Positions 8,507 through 16,908 are shown, numbered from the stretch's first letter. The stretch is 64,000 nt of DNA from Haloglomus litoreum (GCF_029338515.1 NZ_CP119988.1:1612001-1676000), one strand, 5' to 3'. Notes: generated by a model not told the origin, from the sequence alone. Numbers and translations: made by a program.

Positions 8507-8689
8507 TTCTCGTGATGCGTAACGGAAATGGAACGGCTCGGCGGAAATCCGGCCGCCTATCCGTTCGGTAGTGACACCCACGCAAAAGCGCGTCGGTCCC
8601 GGCGTGGTGTCGCCAGTCGGATCCGCGAGATAAACCCCCGGGGGAACCCGGCGACAGAGCGTTGTGTTGAACGTTTCATCACCGACCTG

Positions 8690-9607
8690 ATGGCAGACCG
8701 CGACGACCTGACACGGCGGAGCGTGCTGAAGGCGAGCGCCGCGGCGGCCGGCCTCGGCCTGGCCGGGACCGCCTCGGCGAGCGAGGACGGTGGCCTCGCT
8801 GGTGCCGAACCGATCCCCTGCGTCGACGTGACCGACGCCAGGTCCGACCTGGAGGTGGTGGACGCGGCGTCGGTGGCGCCCGAGACCTCCAGCGGCATCG
8901 GCCCCGGTTCGTTCCTGTTGATCTCCCGCGGCGGGACGACCGCCGGCTGCACCGCGAACTTCGTGTGGGACGACGGCGACGATGTCTACCTCGGCGCGGC
9001 GGGTCACTGCTTCCTGCCGGGCGAGACGGCCGCCTCGAAGAGCGCCGGCGGCTCCTTCGACGCCACGAACCAGACCGTCGAGGTCTGCATCGACTGTGCC
9101 TTCGGTGGCGCGACGGGGCTGAACGGCATCACGGGCGGCCGCCTGGTCGAACTCGGCGAGGTCGTCTACGCCCGCCAGTCCGAGAACGGCGTCGGGCCGG
9201 GCAACGACTTCGGGCTCGTGCGCATCCCCGAGGAGGCCCGCGGGCTCATCGACACCTCGATGCCGAAGTTCGGCGGTCCCGCCGGGACCGGCACCCTCGA
9301 GGCCGGCGAGACGGCCTGCCACTACGGGAACGCCGTCGCCTTCGGCGAGACGTTCCTCACCAAGGGCCGCAGCGGTGCCGGCCTGGGCAGCACGGACGAC
9401 GTCTGGCGGGCCGCCACCGCCTCGGCGCCCGGGGACAGCGGCGCCGCGGTCCAGACCTGCAACCCCTCCGTGACGGGGCTCCAGGGCGCACAGGCGGTCG
9501 GTGCCCTCACCCATCTCACCACCAACGGCGTCGCCGGGACGACGATGAGCCGGGCCGAGGAGATGGCGGCCGAGGCGGACCTCGACATCACCCCCCGGCT
9601 GGGGTAG
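8690..9607 (+). CDS. Tat-exported trypsin-fold serine protease (PA clan)
   Basis: 305 residues from the ATG at 8690. The N-terminus 'DDLTRRSVLKASAAAAGLGLAGTASA' is a twin-arginine signal with an A-x-A-like cleavage site, so the protein is predicted to be folded before export. The mature part has a recognisable catalytic triad: His in LGAAGHCFLPG, Asp in NDFGLVRIPE and Ser in APGDSGAAVQ. Several cysteines (PCVDV, GCTANF, CIDCAF, ACHYG, QTCN) could form disulfides outside the cell. The longer open frame upstream lacks these features and crosses the rbkR promoter, so it was not used. The substrate is unknown; a secreted or cell-surface peptidase is the likely role. Confidence 0.85.
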   Translation: MADRDDLTRRSVLKASAAAAGLGLAGTASASEDGGLAGAEPIPCVDVTDARSDLEVVDAASVAPETSSGIGPGSFLLISRGGTTAGCTANFVWDDGDDVYLGAAGHCFLPGETAASKSAGGSFDATNQTVEVCIDCAFGGATGLNGITGGRLVELGEVVYARQSENGVGPGNDFGLVRIPEEARGLIDTSMPKFGGPAGTGTLEAGETACHYGNAVAFGETFLTKGRSGAGLGSTDDVWRAATASAPGDSGAAVQTCNPSVTGLQGAQAVGALTHLTTNGVAGTTMSRAEEMAAEADLDITPRLG

Positions 9608-9712
9608 CGACACGCGATACTCGCGGTCCTCGGACGGCCCTCGCGGCCCGCTGACAGCGTGTCGGCGCGTCCCCGATGGACGCGGTCGTTGCGGACGCGC
9701 TCGCCGCGGGTA

Positions 9713-10690
9713 TCAGTCCGCGCTCGCGTGAGGGTCCTCGTTCCAGAACTCGCTCCCGCCCTTCAGCTTCGGGACCCAGGTGTCCTCCTCGCGCGCGAGC
9801 AGCGCGACCCGTGACTCCTCGACGTCGCGCAGGACCGGGTGCGTCGGGAGGTACTCCTGGACCGCCTCCGTGAACTCGATGACCTCCTCGTGCTCGGGCA
9901 TCGCCGAGCGGTCCAGCCGGCCGCGCGAGTGCCCGACGTGCATGTACGCCTTCAGCTCCACGAAGTCGGCGTCGGCGCGGTCGTACATCCCGGCGTACCA
10001 CTCGGGGTGATGGTCGTTGAACCCCTTGAGGACCGTCGTCCGCAGCACCGTGCGGGTCTCCTCCTTCGCCGCGAGCACGTCCAGCGTCTCGACGAGGTTG
10101 TCCCACGCGTCGTCCTCCACGGCGCCGACCACGTCGTCGAAGGTCGCGCGGTCGGCGGCGTCGACGCTGACGTACAGCTGGGTGGGGTCGCACTCGGCCA
10201 GTACCTCCGGCCGGGTCCCGTTCGAGACGAGGAAGGTGGTGATGCCGTGGTCGTGGAACGCCTCGATGAGTTCCGGGAGGTACGGGTACAGCGTCGGCTC
10301 GCCGTCGAGCGAGATGGCGACGTGCCGTGGCTCCATCGCCTCCTCGAACGCGCGGTCGGGGACCTGGTCGTTGCCGCCGAAGCCCGACAGCAGTTTCCGC
10401 TGCAGTTCGATGCTCGCCTCGACCACGGCCTCCGGGTCGTCCCACTCGACCCCGTCCAGTTCGTAGGCGTGGCCCTGGTGGTCGCGCCAGCAGAAGACGC
10501 AGCGCTCGTTGCACTTCACGACGGGCGTCATCTGGATGCAGCGGTGGCTCTGGATGCCGTAGAAGGTGTTCTTGTAACAGCGCCCCTCGCCACGGAGCGC
10601 GTTGGCGGTCCACCCGCAGGTCTGGGCCGCGGTGTGGTTCCGGCTGTGGTAGTCCGGGTCGTCCACCTGCTTCGGCCCCGAATCGCTCAT
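9713..10690 (-). CDS. taw1: 4-demethylwyosine synthase (radical SAM), archaeal Taw1/TYW1
   Basis: 325 residues from MSDSGPKQVDD; an ATG 27 nt further upstream (10717) is the alternative. The radical-SAM cluster motif is CNERCVFCWR (CX3CX2C), preceded by 'GIQSHRCIQMTP' as in TYW1. The core contains 'AISLDGEPTLYPYLPELI' and 'LVSNGTRPEVL'. The enzyme condenses N1-methylguanosine-37 of tRNA-Phe with a two-carbon unit from pyruvate to give 4-demethylwyosine, the tricyclic base that stabilises codon pairing. An extra N-terminal cysteine pair (QTCGWTANALRGEGRCYKN) fits the second iron-sulfur cluster of this family. It is monocistronic and convergent with the protease gene. Confidence 0.95.
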   Translation of the reverse strand: MSDSGPKQVDDPDYHSRNHTAAQTCGWTANALRGEGRCYKNTFYGIQSHRCIQMTPVVKCNERCVFCWRDHQGHAYELDGVEWDDPEAVVEASIELQRKLLSGFGGNDQVPDRAFEEAMEPRHVAISLDGEPTLYPYLPELIEAFHDHGITTFLVSNGTRPEVLAECDPTQLYVSVDAADRATFDDVVGAVEDDAWDNLVETLDVLAAKEETRTVLRTTVLKGFNDHHPEWYAGMYDRADADFVELKAYMHVGHSRGRLDRSAMPEHEEVIEFTEAVQEYLPTHPVLRDVEESRVALLAREEDTWVPKLKGGSEFWNEDPHASAD

Positions 10691-10972
10691 GTCCGGAACG
10701 CCGTCGTCGCGCCACATAGGGGTTGTGTGTAGGATTCATCCCGGGCGACCGGTCGCGAGCCGCGCACGGGCGACCGCGACGGAGAGATACTCCCTGTCTG
10801 CATTGTGTGGGTATGGAATCTATTCGCCGATTAATGACGTGGTGATCGAGGAATACCTGTCGTATCTCGATTGTGGCTCTTGTTCGATCTTTGTCGCGTC
10901 GTCCACGCTCAGCCCGCCCGCCGGGACCTGCGAACCGCAAGCCAATTCCCGAGTCGTCCCACATCCCCGGGT

Positions 10973-11341
10973 ATGAGCAACTACTACGTCCGGATGGAGG
11001 CCGCGTGGCTCGTGCGCGATGTCGAGGACTCGAACGACGCCATCGGCGTCGCCATCAGCGAGGCCGGCAAGCGACTCAACGAGGCGGACCTGGAGTACGT
11101 CGACATGAACGTCGGCGCGACCACCTGCCCGGCCTGCCGGGAGACGCTCGATTCGGTCTTCGTCGCGGCCGACACGGCGCTGGTGGGGCTGGCGATGGAG
11201 ATGGAGATCTTCGACGCCGAATCCGAGGAACACGCCAGCCGCATCGCCACCAGCGAGGTCGGCGGCGCGCTCCGCAACGTCCCCCTGAAGGTCATCGAGG
11301 TCGTCGAGACGGAGGAGGACGAGGACGACACGGCGGCCTGA
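10973..11341 (+). CDS. UPF0212 (DUF555) family protein
   Basis: 122 residues from MSNYYVRMEAAWLVRDVED. This small protein family is found across Halobacteria and methanogens and has no established function. A single CXXC (TTCPACRETLDS) follows the conserved 'EADLEYVDMNVG', and the ending is acidic (VVETEEDEDD). The start was chosen at the ATG where the conserved sequence begins; the upstream extension contains no family signal. The 280-nt region before it holds a GCGACCGGTCGC palindrome and no clear TATA box. Confidence 0.85.
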   Translation: MSNYYVRMEAAWLVRDVEDSNDAIGVAISEAGKRLNEADLEYVDMNVGATTCPACRETLDSVFVAADTALVGLAMEMEIFDAESEEHASRIATSEVGGALRNVPLKVIEVVETEEDEDDTAA

Positions 11342-11372
11342 GGCCCGGAGGAACGCCCCCCGGCATCCGATT

Positions 11373-11933
11373 CTACTCCTCGTCGACCAGGTTGCGGACG
11401 GCCGCCGCGAAGGCATCGTGGTCCAGTTCGCCCGCGCGGTCGACGGTCTCGTCGTCGATACGCTCGAGGTCCTCGAGGAGCGCCTGGTACTCCTCGCTCT
11501 CGGCGAGTTCCGCCTCGCTCATCTCCGTCTCCAGGACCGCCCGCTTCTCGGCGAGCGCGAACTGCTCGCGGACGCCCGACTCGTACTGTTCGAGCGAACG
11601 CAGCTGCTCGACCGTCTCGACGAGGTCGTCCTTCGTCACCGGCTTCGTGAGGTAGGCGTCGAACGACATGTCCACGATGTCGAAGTCCGGGTCGACGGCC
11701 GTCACCATCGCCACCCGTGGGTCCAGCCCGCGCTCGTGGATGGCCTCCAGCACCTCGTCGCCCGAGCGCTTCGGCATCCGACGGTCCAGCAGGACCACGT
11801 CGATGTCCTCGTCGATCTCCTCGAGCGCCTCCTCACCGCCCTCGGCGGTCCGGATGTCGTACTCGTCCTTCAGCCAGAGCGCGTAGGCCTCGACGACGTT
11901 GGGCTCGTCGTCGACGATGAGTACCGTGGTCAT
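11373..11933 (-). CDS. HalX-domain response regulator
   Basis: 186 residues. The receiver domain spans 1-115: the acidic pair in LIVDDEP, the phospho-acceptor Asp50 in VVLLDRRMP, a Thr in AMVTAVDPD and Lys in AYLTKPVTK. The remaining 70 residues form the HalX domain (SGVREQFALAEKRAVLETEM...SEEYQALLEDLERID), a helical, coiled-coil-like output module found in haloarchaea and without a known DNA-binding fold. The long open frame upstream of this ATG is an artefact of the TraB gene's opposite strand. The gene is divergent from the TraB gene, with 190 bp between them; a histidine kinase gene lies 2.5 kb away. Confidence 0.93.
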   Translation of the reverse strand: MTTVLIVDDEPNVVEAYALWLKDEYDIRTAEGGEEALEEIDEDIDVVLLDRRMPKRSGDEVLEAIHERGLDPRVAMVTAVDPDFDIVDMSFDAYLTKPVTKDDLVETVEQLRSLEQYESGVREQFALAEKRAVLETEMSEAELAESEEYQALLEDLERIDDETVDRAGELDHDAFAAAVRNLVDEE

Positions 11934-12123
11934 CGAACGGCGATCCCTCCACCACAGGTCCCTCGAACGAGAGTTTGCATTGGGTTTGAATCGTGTATCG
12001 GCGACATTAAAGCCTTCTCTCGGTTTCGCGGTGCGTGAATCGGTCACCGGCGACGGTCCCGATCCGGGCCGTCCGGGCGCCGACTCCGACAGGTGTAAGC
12101 GGCTCGCCTCGCGAACTGAGGGC

Positions 12124-13647
12124 ATGACTGACGGGGCCGTCGCCGACGACGCCGGCGACGCCGATGAGCACGCCGGGAGCGTCCGCGTGGTCGGGACCGC
12201 GCACGTCTCCCAGGAGAGCGTCGACGAGGTCGAGCGCGTCATCGAGGCCGAGCAGCCCGACGTGGTGGCCGTCGAACTCGACGAGGGCCGCTTCCGCCAG
12301 CTGAAGGGCGAGACGCCGGACGACCTCGACGCGGCCGACCTGCTCGAGGGGAACACCGTCTTCCAGTTCCTGGCGTACTGGATGCTCTCGTACGTCCAGA
12401 CCCGGCTGGGCGACCGGTTCGACGTCCGCCCGGGCGCGGAGATGCTCGCCGCGGTCGAGACCAGCGAGGCGCTCGGCATCGACGTCGCCCTGGTGGACCG
12501 GGACATCCAGGTGACCATCCAGCGGTTCTGGGCCCGGCTCTCCGGCCTGGAGAAGCTCAGGCTGCTCGGCGGCCTCGCGTTCGGGGTGGCCGACCCCTTC
12601 GCCGTCGGGATGGGCATCGGCGTGACGGTCGGACTGTTCGCCGGCCTCGTCGCGGGCGCGGTCGGCGGCGCGCCGCTGGTCCCGGCTGGGACCCCGTTCG
12701 CGGGCGTCGTCGATGCCGCGCTGGCCGGTGCGTTCGTGGCCCTCGGCGTCGCGGCGCTGCTCGGTATCGCGCTCCGCCTCACCGCGCCCGAGGAGGGTGA
12801 GGACATCGAGGAGTTCGACCCCGCGGAGCTGACCGACACGGACGTCGTGACGGCGATGATGGAGGAGTTCCGCCGGTTCTCGCCCGGTGGTGCGGAGGCG
12901 CTCATCGACGAGCGCGACGCCTACATCGCCCACGAACTCGTCCGGCTACGGGACGCGGGCAACAGGGTCGTCGCGGTCGTCGGTGCCGGTCACCAGCAGG
13001 GTATCGAGCGCTACCTCGACAACCCGGGGACGCTGCCGCCGATGGAGGACCTCGTCGGTCGGCAGCAGTCCTCGCGGTTCTCCCCGTACCGGATCTTCGG
13101 CTACCTGTTCACCCTGGGCTTTCTGGTCTTCTTCGCCCTGCTGGCGGTCGCCGCCTACACCGGCGTCCCGGGCGCGTCGAGCGGCCTGCTCGTCCGCCTG
13201 TTCGCCGCGTGGTTCCTCGTCAACGGCCTGCTCTCGTTCGGCCTCGCGAAGCTCGCGGGCGCACATTGGCCCAGCGCGACCGTCGGCGGCGCGGTCGCCT
13301 GGCTCACCTCCGTCAACCCGCTGCTCGCGCCGGGCTGGTTCGCCGGCTACGTCGAACTCCGCTACCTGACCGTCAACGTCGCCGACATCGGTGAGCTGAA
13401 CGAGCTGCTCGACGACACGGAGACGCCCATCCCCCAGCTCGTCGGGAAGATGCTCGACGTGCCGCTGTTCCGGCTCATCGTCATCGTCGCCGCGACCAAC
13501 ATCGGTTCCTTCGTGGGGAGTGTCCTGTTCGCCACGGTGCTCATCCCGTACCTGTTCGCCGAGATCGGCGGGACCGACGAGATCGTCCGGCTGATGATCG
13601 CCGGGGCGCGCAACAGCGTCGATCTCCTCGTGGGGGGACTGCTGTGA
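12124..13647 (+). CDS. TraB/TIKI-like membrane protein (putative metalloprotease superfamily)
   Basis: 507 residues. The TraB domain has VVGTAHVSQES (GXXH) near residue 24, then VVAVELDEGR, and in the second half AHELVRLRDAGNR and VVGAGHQQGIERYL (second GXXH). These GXXH and Glu positions are the proposed active-site residues of the TIKI/TraB/PrgY/EreA superfamily. A hydrophobic stretch of about 75 residues (FGVADPFAVGMG to GIALRLTAPEEG) is inserted between the two halves. About four further membrane spans form the C-terminal 200 residues. The gene overlaps the site-2 protease gene by GTGA. The function of archaeal TraB proteins is unestablished; membrane proteolysis is the best guess. Confidence 0.88.
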   Translation: MTDGAVADDAGDADEHAGSVRVVGTAHVSQESVDEVERVIEAEQPDVVAVELDEGRFRQLKGETPDDLDAADLLEGNTVFQFLAYWMLSYVQTRLGDRFDVRPGAEMLAAVETSEALGIDVALVDRDIQVTIQRFWARLSGLEKLRLLGGLAFGVADPFAVGMGIGVTVGLFAGLVAGAVGGAPLVPAGTPFAGVVDAALAGAFVALGVAALLGIALRLTAPEEGEDIEEFDPAELTDTDVVTAMMEEFRRFSPGGAEALIDERDAYIAHELVRLRDAGNRVVAVVGAGHQQGIERYLDNPGTLPPMEDLVGRQQSSRFSPYRIFGYLFTLGFLVFFALLAVAAYTGVPGASSGLLVRLFAAWFLVNGLLSFGLAKLAGAHWPSATVGGAVAWLTSVNPLLAPGWFAGYVELRYLTVNVADIGELNELLDDTETPIPQLVGKMLDVPLFRLIVIVAATNIGSFVGSVLFATVLIPYLFAEIGGTDEIVRLMIAGARNSVDLLVGGLL

Positions 13648-14318
13648 GCCGGAGTACGAGAACCGCCCCCGGTGGCGGTGGCGGCGTCTCGTTCAGCGCC
13701 CGGGAGACGCGTGACCTCGTCATCGCCTGGCTGGCGCTCGGGGTGGCGTTCACCCTGTTCCTGCTTGTCACCTCCGGGCGCGGGCTCGGCCCCGCCGGAC
13801 TCGTGAGCCTCCTCGGTACGGGCCTGTTCGTGGAACTCCTCGCGCTGTCGCTGCTGACCGCGGGCGTGGGGTTCCTGCTGCACGAGCTCGCACACAAGGT
13901 CGTCGCCATCCGGTTCGGCCAGGTCGCGGAGTTCCGCGCCGACTACACGATGCTGGGGCTGGCGCTGGCGGCGGCGCTCGTGGGCTTCCTGTTCGCCGCT
14001 CCGGGCGCGGTCTACCACAGCGGGCGCATCACCCCCCGCGAGAGCGCCGGCATCGCGGTCGCCGGGCCGCTGACGAACGTCGTCCTGGCGGCGCTGTTCC
14101 TCCCCGTCTTCCTCCTCGTCGACGGTGGGTTCCTCGCCCGGGCCGGCCAGCTCGGTGTGACCCTGAACGCGGTTCTGGCGGGGTTCAACATGATCCCCTT
14201 CGGCCCGCTGGACGGTCGGAAGGTGCTGCGCTGGAGCAAGGTGGGGTTCGCCGCGAGTTTCCTGCTGTGTGCAGGCGTCGCCGTCGCGAGCGTCCTCTAC
14301 GTCGGCTTCCCCATCTGA
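13644..14318 (+). CDS. site-2 protease-like metallopeptidase (M50 family)
   Basis: 224 residues with a GTG start inside the TraB stop (GTGA overlap), so translation is coupled. The zinc motif HELAHKVVAIRFG lies in a membrane segment at about residue 75. The second metal-site motif NMIPFGPLDGRKVLRW is near 185. About six membrane spans are predicted. M50 peptidases cut membrane-embedded substrates, classically releasing anti-sigma factors or transcription factors. No CBS or PDZ domain is attached, unlike the second M50 protein at 40815. The overlap with TraB suggests that the two act on one substrate or in one pathway. Confidence 0.9.
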   Translation: MSRSTRTAPGGGGGVSFSARETRDLVIAWLALGVAFTLFLLVTSGRGLGPAGLVSLLGTGLFVELLALSLLTAGVGFLLHELAHKVVAIRFGQVAEFRADYTMLGLALAAALVGFLFAAPGAVYHSGRITPRESAGIAVAGPLTNVVLAALFLPVFLLVDGGFLARAGQLGVTLNAVLAGFNMIPFGPLDGRKVLRWSKVGFAASFLLCAGVAVASVLYVGFPI

Positions 14319-14384
14319 GCACCGGACGGCTCCCGCCCGCGGACGGAAACTCTGGTTGGCTGACACAGACGACCCGGCACCCGG

Positions 14385-14420
14385 TCGAGTGGCCAGTAGA
14401 GCGAAGTAGTAGCCACTCGA
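14385..14420 (+). promoter_or_regulatory. perfect 9-bp inverted repeat upstream of the histidine kinase gene
   Basis: TCGAGTGGC and GCCACTCGA are separated by 18 nt and end 19 nt before the kinase ATG at 14439. It may be an operator or, if within the transcript, a hairpin in the leader. No canonical TATA box was seen. Confidence 0.45.
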
Positions 14421-14438
14421 ACGTTCCAATCAACTGAA

Positions 14439-15587
14439 ATGAGTGTGGGCAGCGTCCGAGAGGCGGTCGAACGGGGCGGCGGGTCGTGGTTCGTCAGTGG
14501 TGTGGGGGTGGTACTCGCTGGTCTGTCGCTCTGGTACGTCATCGTCTTCCGGGCACTGTCGGTCACCACGTCGCCGGTCGGGTCGCCGGGGTTCATCCTG
14601 AGCGTGCTGGAGGTCGTCCTGCTCGGCGGGTTCTCGGTCGTCCTGGTGTACGCCGGGTACTGGCTCGCGAGCAGCCAGTTCGACTCCCGCCAGCTCTGGT
14701 GGGCCGGGCTCTGGACGGTCGTCGGCCTCGCGGGCATCGTCGCCATCGTCGCGCTGCTGCAGAGCTCACAGCTGTCGGAGGGCCGCGCCCTCGCCGAGGT
14801 GACCGTCGTCGAGGAACTGCTCCTCGCGGCCGGCGGGGGCGGTATCGCCGGGCTCCTCATCGGTATCTCGACGGTCCAGTCGATGTGGAACCAGGAGCAG
14901 GTCCAGCGCCAGCGTGACACCCTGGAGTTCGTCAACGAACTCCTGCGTCACAACGTCCTCAACGGGATGCAGGTTGTCCTCGCGAGTGCGGAACTCGTCG
15001 AGGAGGAACTCGACAGCGAGGACCCCGACCGCGAGGCCGTCGCGAGCGCGCTCGAGCACATCGACGACCGGGGCGAGGATATCGTCGAACTGGTCGACAA
15101 CGTGCGGGTGCTCGCCCGGTCGGTCTCCGGCGACGTGTCGTGTGGCCCGGTATCGCTCTCGGCCATGCTCCGCGAGAAGGTCGAGACGGCCTCGGGAGCC
15201 TACCCGGCAGCGACCTACGAGACCGACATCGAGCCCGACGTGGCCGTCACCGCCGACGACCTGCTCCCGGCCGTCTTCGAGAACCTGCTGGCCAACGCCG
15301 TCGACCACAACGACCGCGAGGAGCCCCACGTCGAGGTGTCGCTGCGCTCGGTGCCCGAGAGGGGGGTCGCGGTCGTCACGGTCGCCGACGACGGGCCCGG
15401 CATCCCGGACGAGTACAAGGAGGCGTACTTCGGCCCGGGCGAACAGGACGACGGCAGCGTCGGCCAGGGGCTCGGCCTCTACCTGGTGGACACGCTGGTC
15501 GACCGGTACGGGGGCGAGGTGACGGCCGCGGACAGCGAGCCCCGCGGCGCCCGGTTCGAGGTGGAACTCCCGCTGTCGGACGGGTGA
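14439..15587 (+). CDS. membrane sensor histidine kinase
   Basis: 382 residues. Four membrane spans occupy about 17-40, 51-76, 86-108 and 122-146. They are followed by the dimerisation/phospho-acceptor helix with His171 in ELLRHNVLNGMQVVLASAE, the haloarchaeal LRHNVLN variant of the H-box. The ATPase domain has the N-box (LLANAVDHNDRE), G1 box (VADDGPGIPD) and G2 box (GQGLGLYLVDTLVDRYGG). There is no PAS, HAMP or receiver domain, so sensing probably occurs in the membrane itself. It is downstream of the TraB and site-2 protease genes; the nearest response regulator is the HalX protein at 11373. Pairing between them is inference. Confidence 0.93.
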   Translation: MSVGSVREAVERGGGSWFVSGVGVVLAGLSLWYVIVFRALSVTTSPVGSPGFILSVLEVVLLGGFSVVLVYAGYWLASSQFDSRQLWWAGLWTVVGLAGIVAIVALLQSSQLSEGRALAEVTVVEELLLAAGGGGIAGLLIGISTVQSMWNQEQVQRQRDTLEFVNELLRHNVLNGMQVVLASAELVEEELDSEDPDREAVASALEHIDDRGEDIVELVDNVRVLARSVSGDVSCGPVSLSAMLREKVETASGAYPAATYETDIEPDVAVTADDLLPAVFENLLANAVDHNDREEPHVEVSLRSVPERGVAVVTVADDGPGIPDEYKEAYFGPGEQDDGSVGQGLGLYLVDTLVDRYGGEVTAADSEPRGARFEVELPLSDG

Positions 15588-15826
15588 CCGTCCCTCGCCG
15601 AGTGCACTCCTCCGCGCGAGATCCGGCCGTTCGCCCCCGTGAGCTGCCGCGCACGTCACGGCACGGTACTGGAAATATCCGCATAACTTACGAGAACGCC
15701 GCCCGTCGCTGAAGCGACTCGTTCGGCCGTCGCGGAGGGGTCGCCACCGCCGGCAGGCACGACCGTTACAGACCGCCAAAACCGCATGACTGCGGCGGTG
15801 TCGGCTGCGCACGTCCGGTGAGAAAG

Positions 15827-15835
15827 CTTATATAC
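15827..15835 (+). promoter_or_regulatory. TATA box for the 60-residue membrane protein
   Basis: CTTATATAC is centred 30 nt before the ATG at 15861, a strong leaderless promoter and the main reason to believe the small gene. Confidence 0.7.
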
Positions 15836-15860
15836 ACCCGGAGCAGTCGAGCAGACGACG

Positions 15861-16043
15861 ATGATCGATACGGCGTACCGCGCAACGCTGCTCGCCCTCT
15901 ACCAGTTCAGCATCCTGCTCGGCATCCTGCTGTTCCCGCTCGCGCTCGCGGCCCGGCGTGCCGGGCTCCGGATGCCGATGGACCGTGTCATCGAGCGGCT
16001 CGGCGCCGCCTACGAGAACGCGGCCCACGGGACGCACGCCTGA
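15861..16043 (+). CDS. small single-span membrane protein upstream of proteasome beta gene
   Basis: 60 residues: MIDTAYRATLLALYQFSILL, then a hydrophobic helix (LGILLFPLALAARRAG) and an amphipathic tail (MDRVIERLGAAYENAA). One membrane segment with arginines just after it suggests the C-terminus faces the cytoplasm. It has its own strong TATA box and ends 151 nt before psmB. I do not recognise a named family. The clean promoter, sensible composition and unbroken frame argue for a real gene. Its position next to psmB may be chance. Confidence 0.7.
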   Translation: MIDTAYRATLLALYQFSILLGILLFPLALAARRAGLRMPMDRVIERLGAAYENAAHGTHA

Positions 16044-16162
16044 ACTGGCCCCACGACCGGCCCGGTGAACCGCTTTCTCGACCGTTTCACGTTCCGAGCA
16101 GCAGCCACGCTCCCCCGTCGAGATGGCCTCCGGTCCGGCAGGCTCGGTGCCCGAAGGGGTGC

Positions 16163-16169
16163 CTTTATG
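16163..16169 (+). promoter_or_regulatory. TATA box of psmB
   Basis: CTTTATG is centred 29 nt before the ATG at 16195. This fits a leaderless transcript and fixes the start downstream of the longer open frame. Confidence 0.7.
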
Positions 16170-16194
16170 CACGCGACGAGTGTACCCCGGCCCA

Positions 16195-16908
16195 ATGCGT
16201 CAGAACGAGTTCTCCGCCCCGAGCATCGGTGACGGCATGGAGTCCGCGGTGTACGAGCCCGAGCTGGGTCAGCTCCCCGACGTCTCCGAGAAGGACGCCG
16301 AGAAGGTCAACACGACCGGGACGACCACCATCGGCATCGCGACGGACGACGGCGTCGTCATCGCGACGGATATGCGCGCGTCGCTGGGCGGTCGCTTCGT
16401 CTCCAACAAGAACGTCCAGAAGGTCGAGCAGATCCACCCGACCGGTGCGCTCACGCTCGTCGGCTCCGTCGGTGGCGCCCAGTCGTTCATCCGCTCGCTC
16501 CGTGCCGAGGTCAACCTCTACGAGGCCCGCCGCGGCGAGGACATGAACATCGAGGCCCTCGCGACGCTCGCCGGCAACTTCGCCCGTGGCGGCCCGTTCT
16601 TCGCCATCAATCCCATCCTCGGCGGCGTCGACGACGACGGCCACCACGTCTACTCCATCGACCCCGCCGGCGGCGTCATGGAGGACGACTACACGGTCAC
16701 CGGCTCCGGCCTCACGGTCGCGTACGGCACCCTCGAGCGCGAGTACACCGACGACCTCTCGCTGGAGGAGGCCAAGTCCGTCGCCGCCAGCGGTGTCAAG
16801 GCCGCCGTCGAGCGCGACACCGGCTCCGGTAACGGTGTCTTCCTCGCCGAGGTCACCGAGGAGGGGGTCGACATCAACGGTCACAAGGACTTCGACGAGG
16901 TCCTGTAG
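16195..16908 (+). CDS. psmB: 20S proteasome beta subunit
   Basis: 237 residues from MRQNEFSAPSIGDG. The propeptide is about 42 residues and ends NTTG; autocleavage would expose the catalytic Thr of TTTIGIATDDG. The active-site Asp (mature position 17, ATDMRAS) and the following Lys (NVQKVEQIHP) are present, as is the 'SGSGLTVAYG' strand with downstream 'GVKAAVERDTGSGNG' helix. The mature subunit forms the inner rings of the 20S core and provides Ntn-hydrolase proteolytic sites. The alpha subunit and PAN ATPases are not in this window. It is monocistronic with its own TATA box. Confidence 0.97.
   Translation: MRQNEFSAPSIGDGMESAVYEPELGQLPDVSEKDAEKVNTTGTTTIGIATDDGVVIATDMRASLGGRFVSNKNVQKVEQIHPTGALTLVGSVGGAQSFIRSLRAEVNLYEARRGEDMNIEALATLAGNFARGGPFFAINPILGGVDDDGHHVYSIDPAGGVMEDDYTVTGSGLTVAYGTLEREYTDDLSLEEAKSVAASGVKAAVERDTGSGNGVFLAEVTEEGVDINGHKDFDEVL

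Noticed and set aside
8528-8689. N-terminal extension of the serine protease frame
   Set aside because: It crosses the rbkR promoter, has no signal-peptide character and places the twin-arginine motif far inside the protein.
11934-12905. Long N-terminal extension of the HalX response regulator frame
   Set aside because: It is antisense to the TraB gene; the receiver domain begins exactly at the ATG at 11933.
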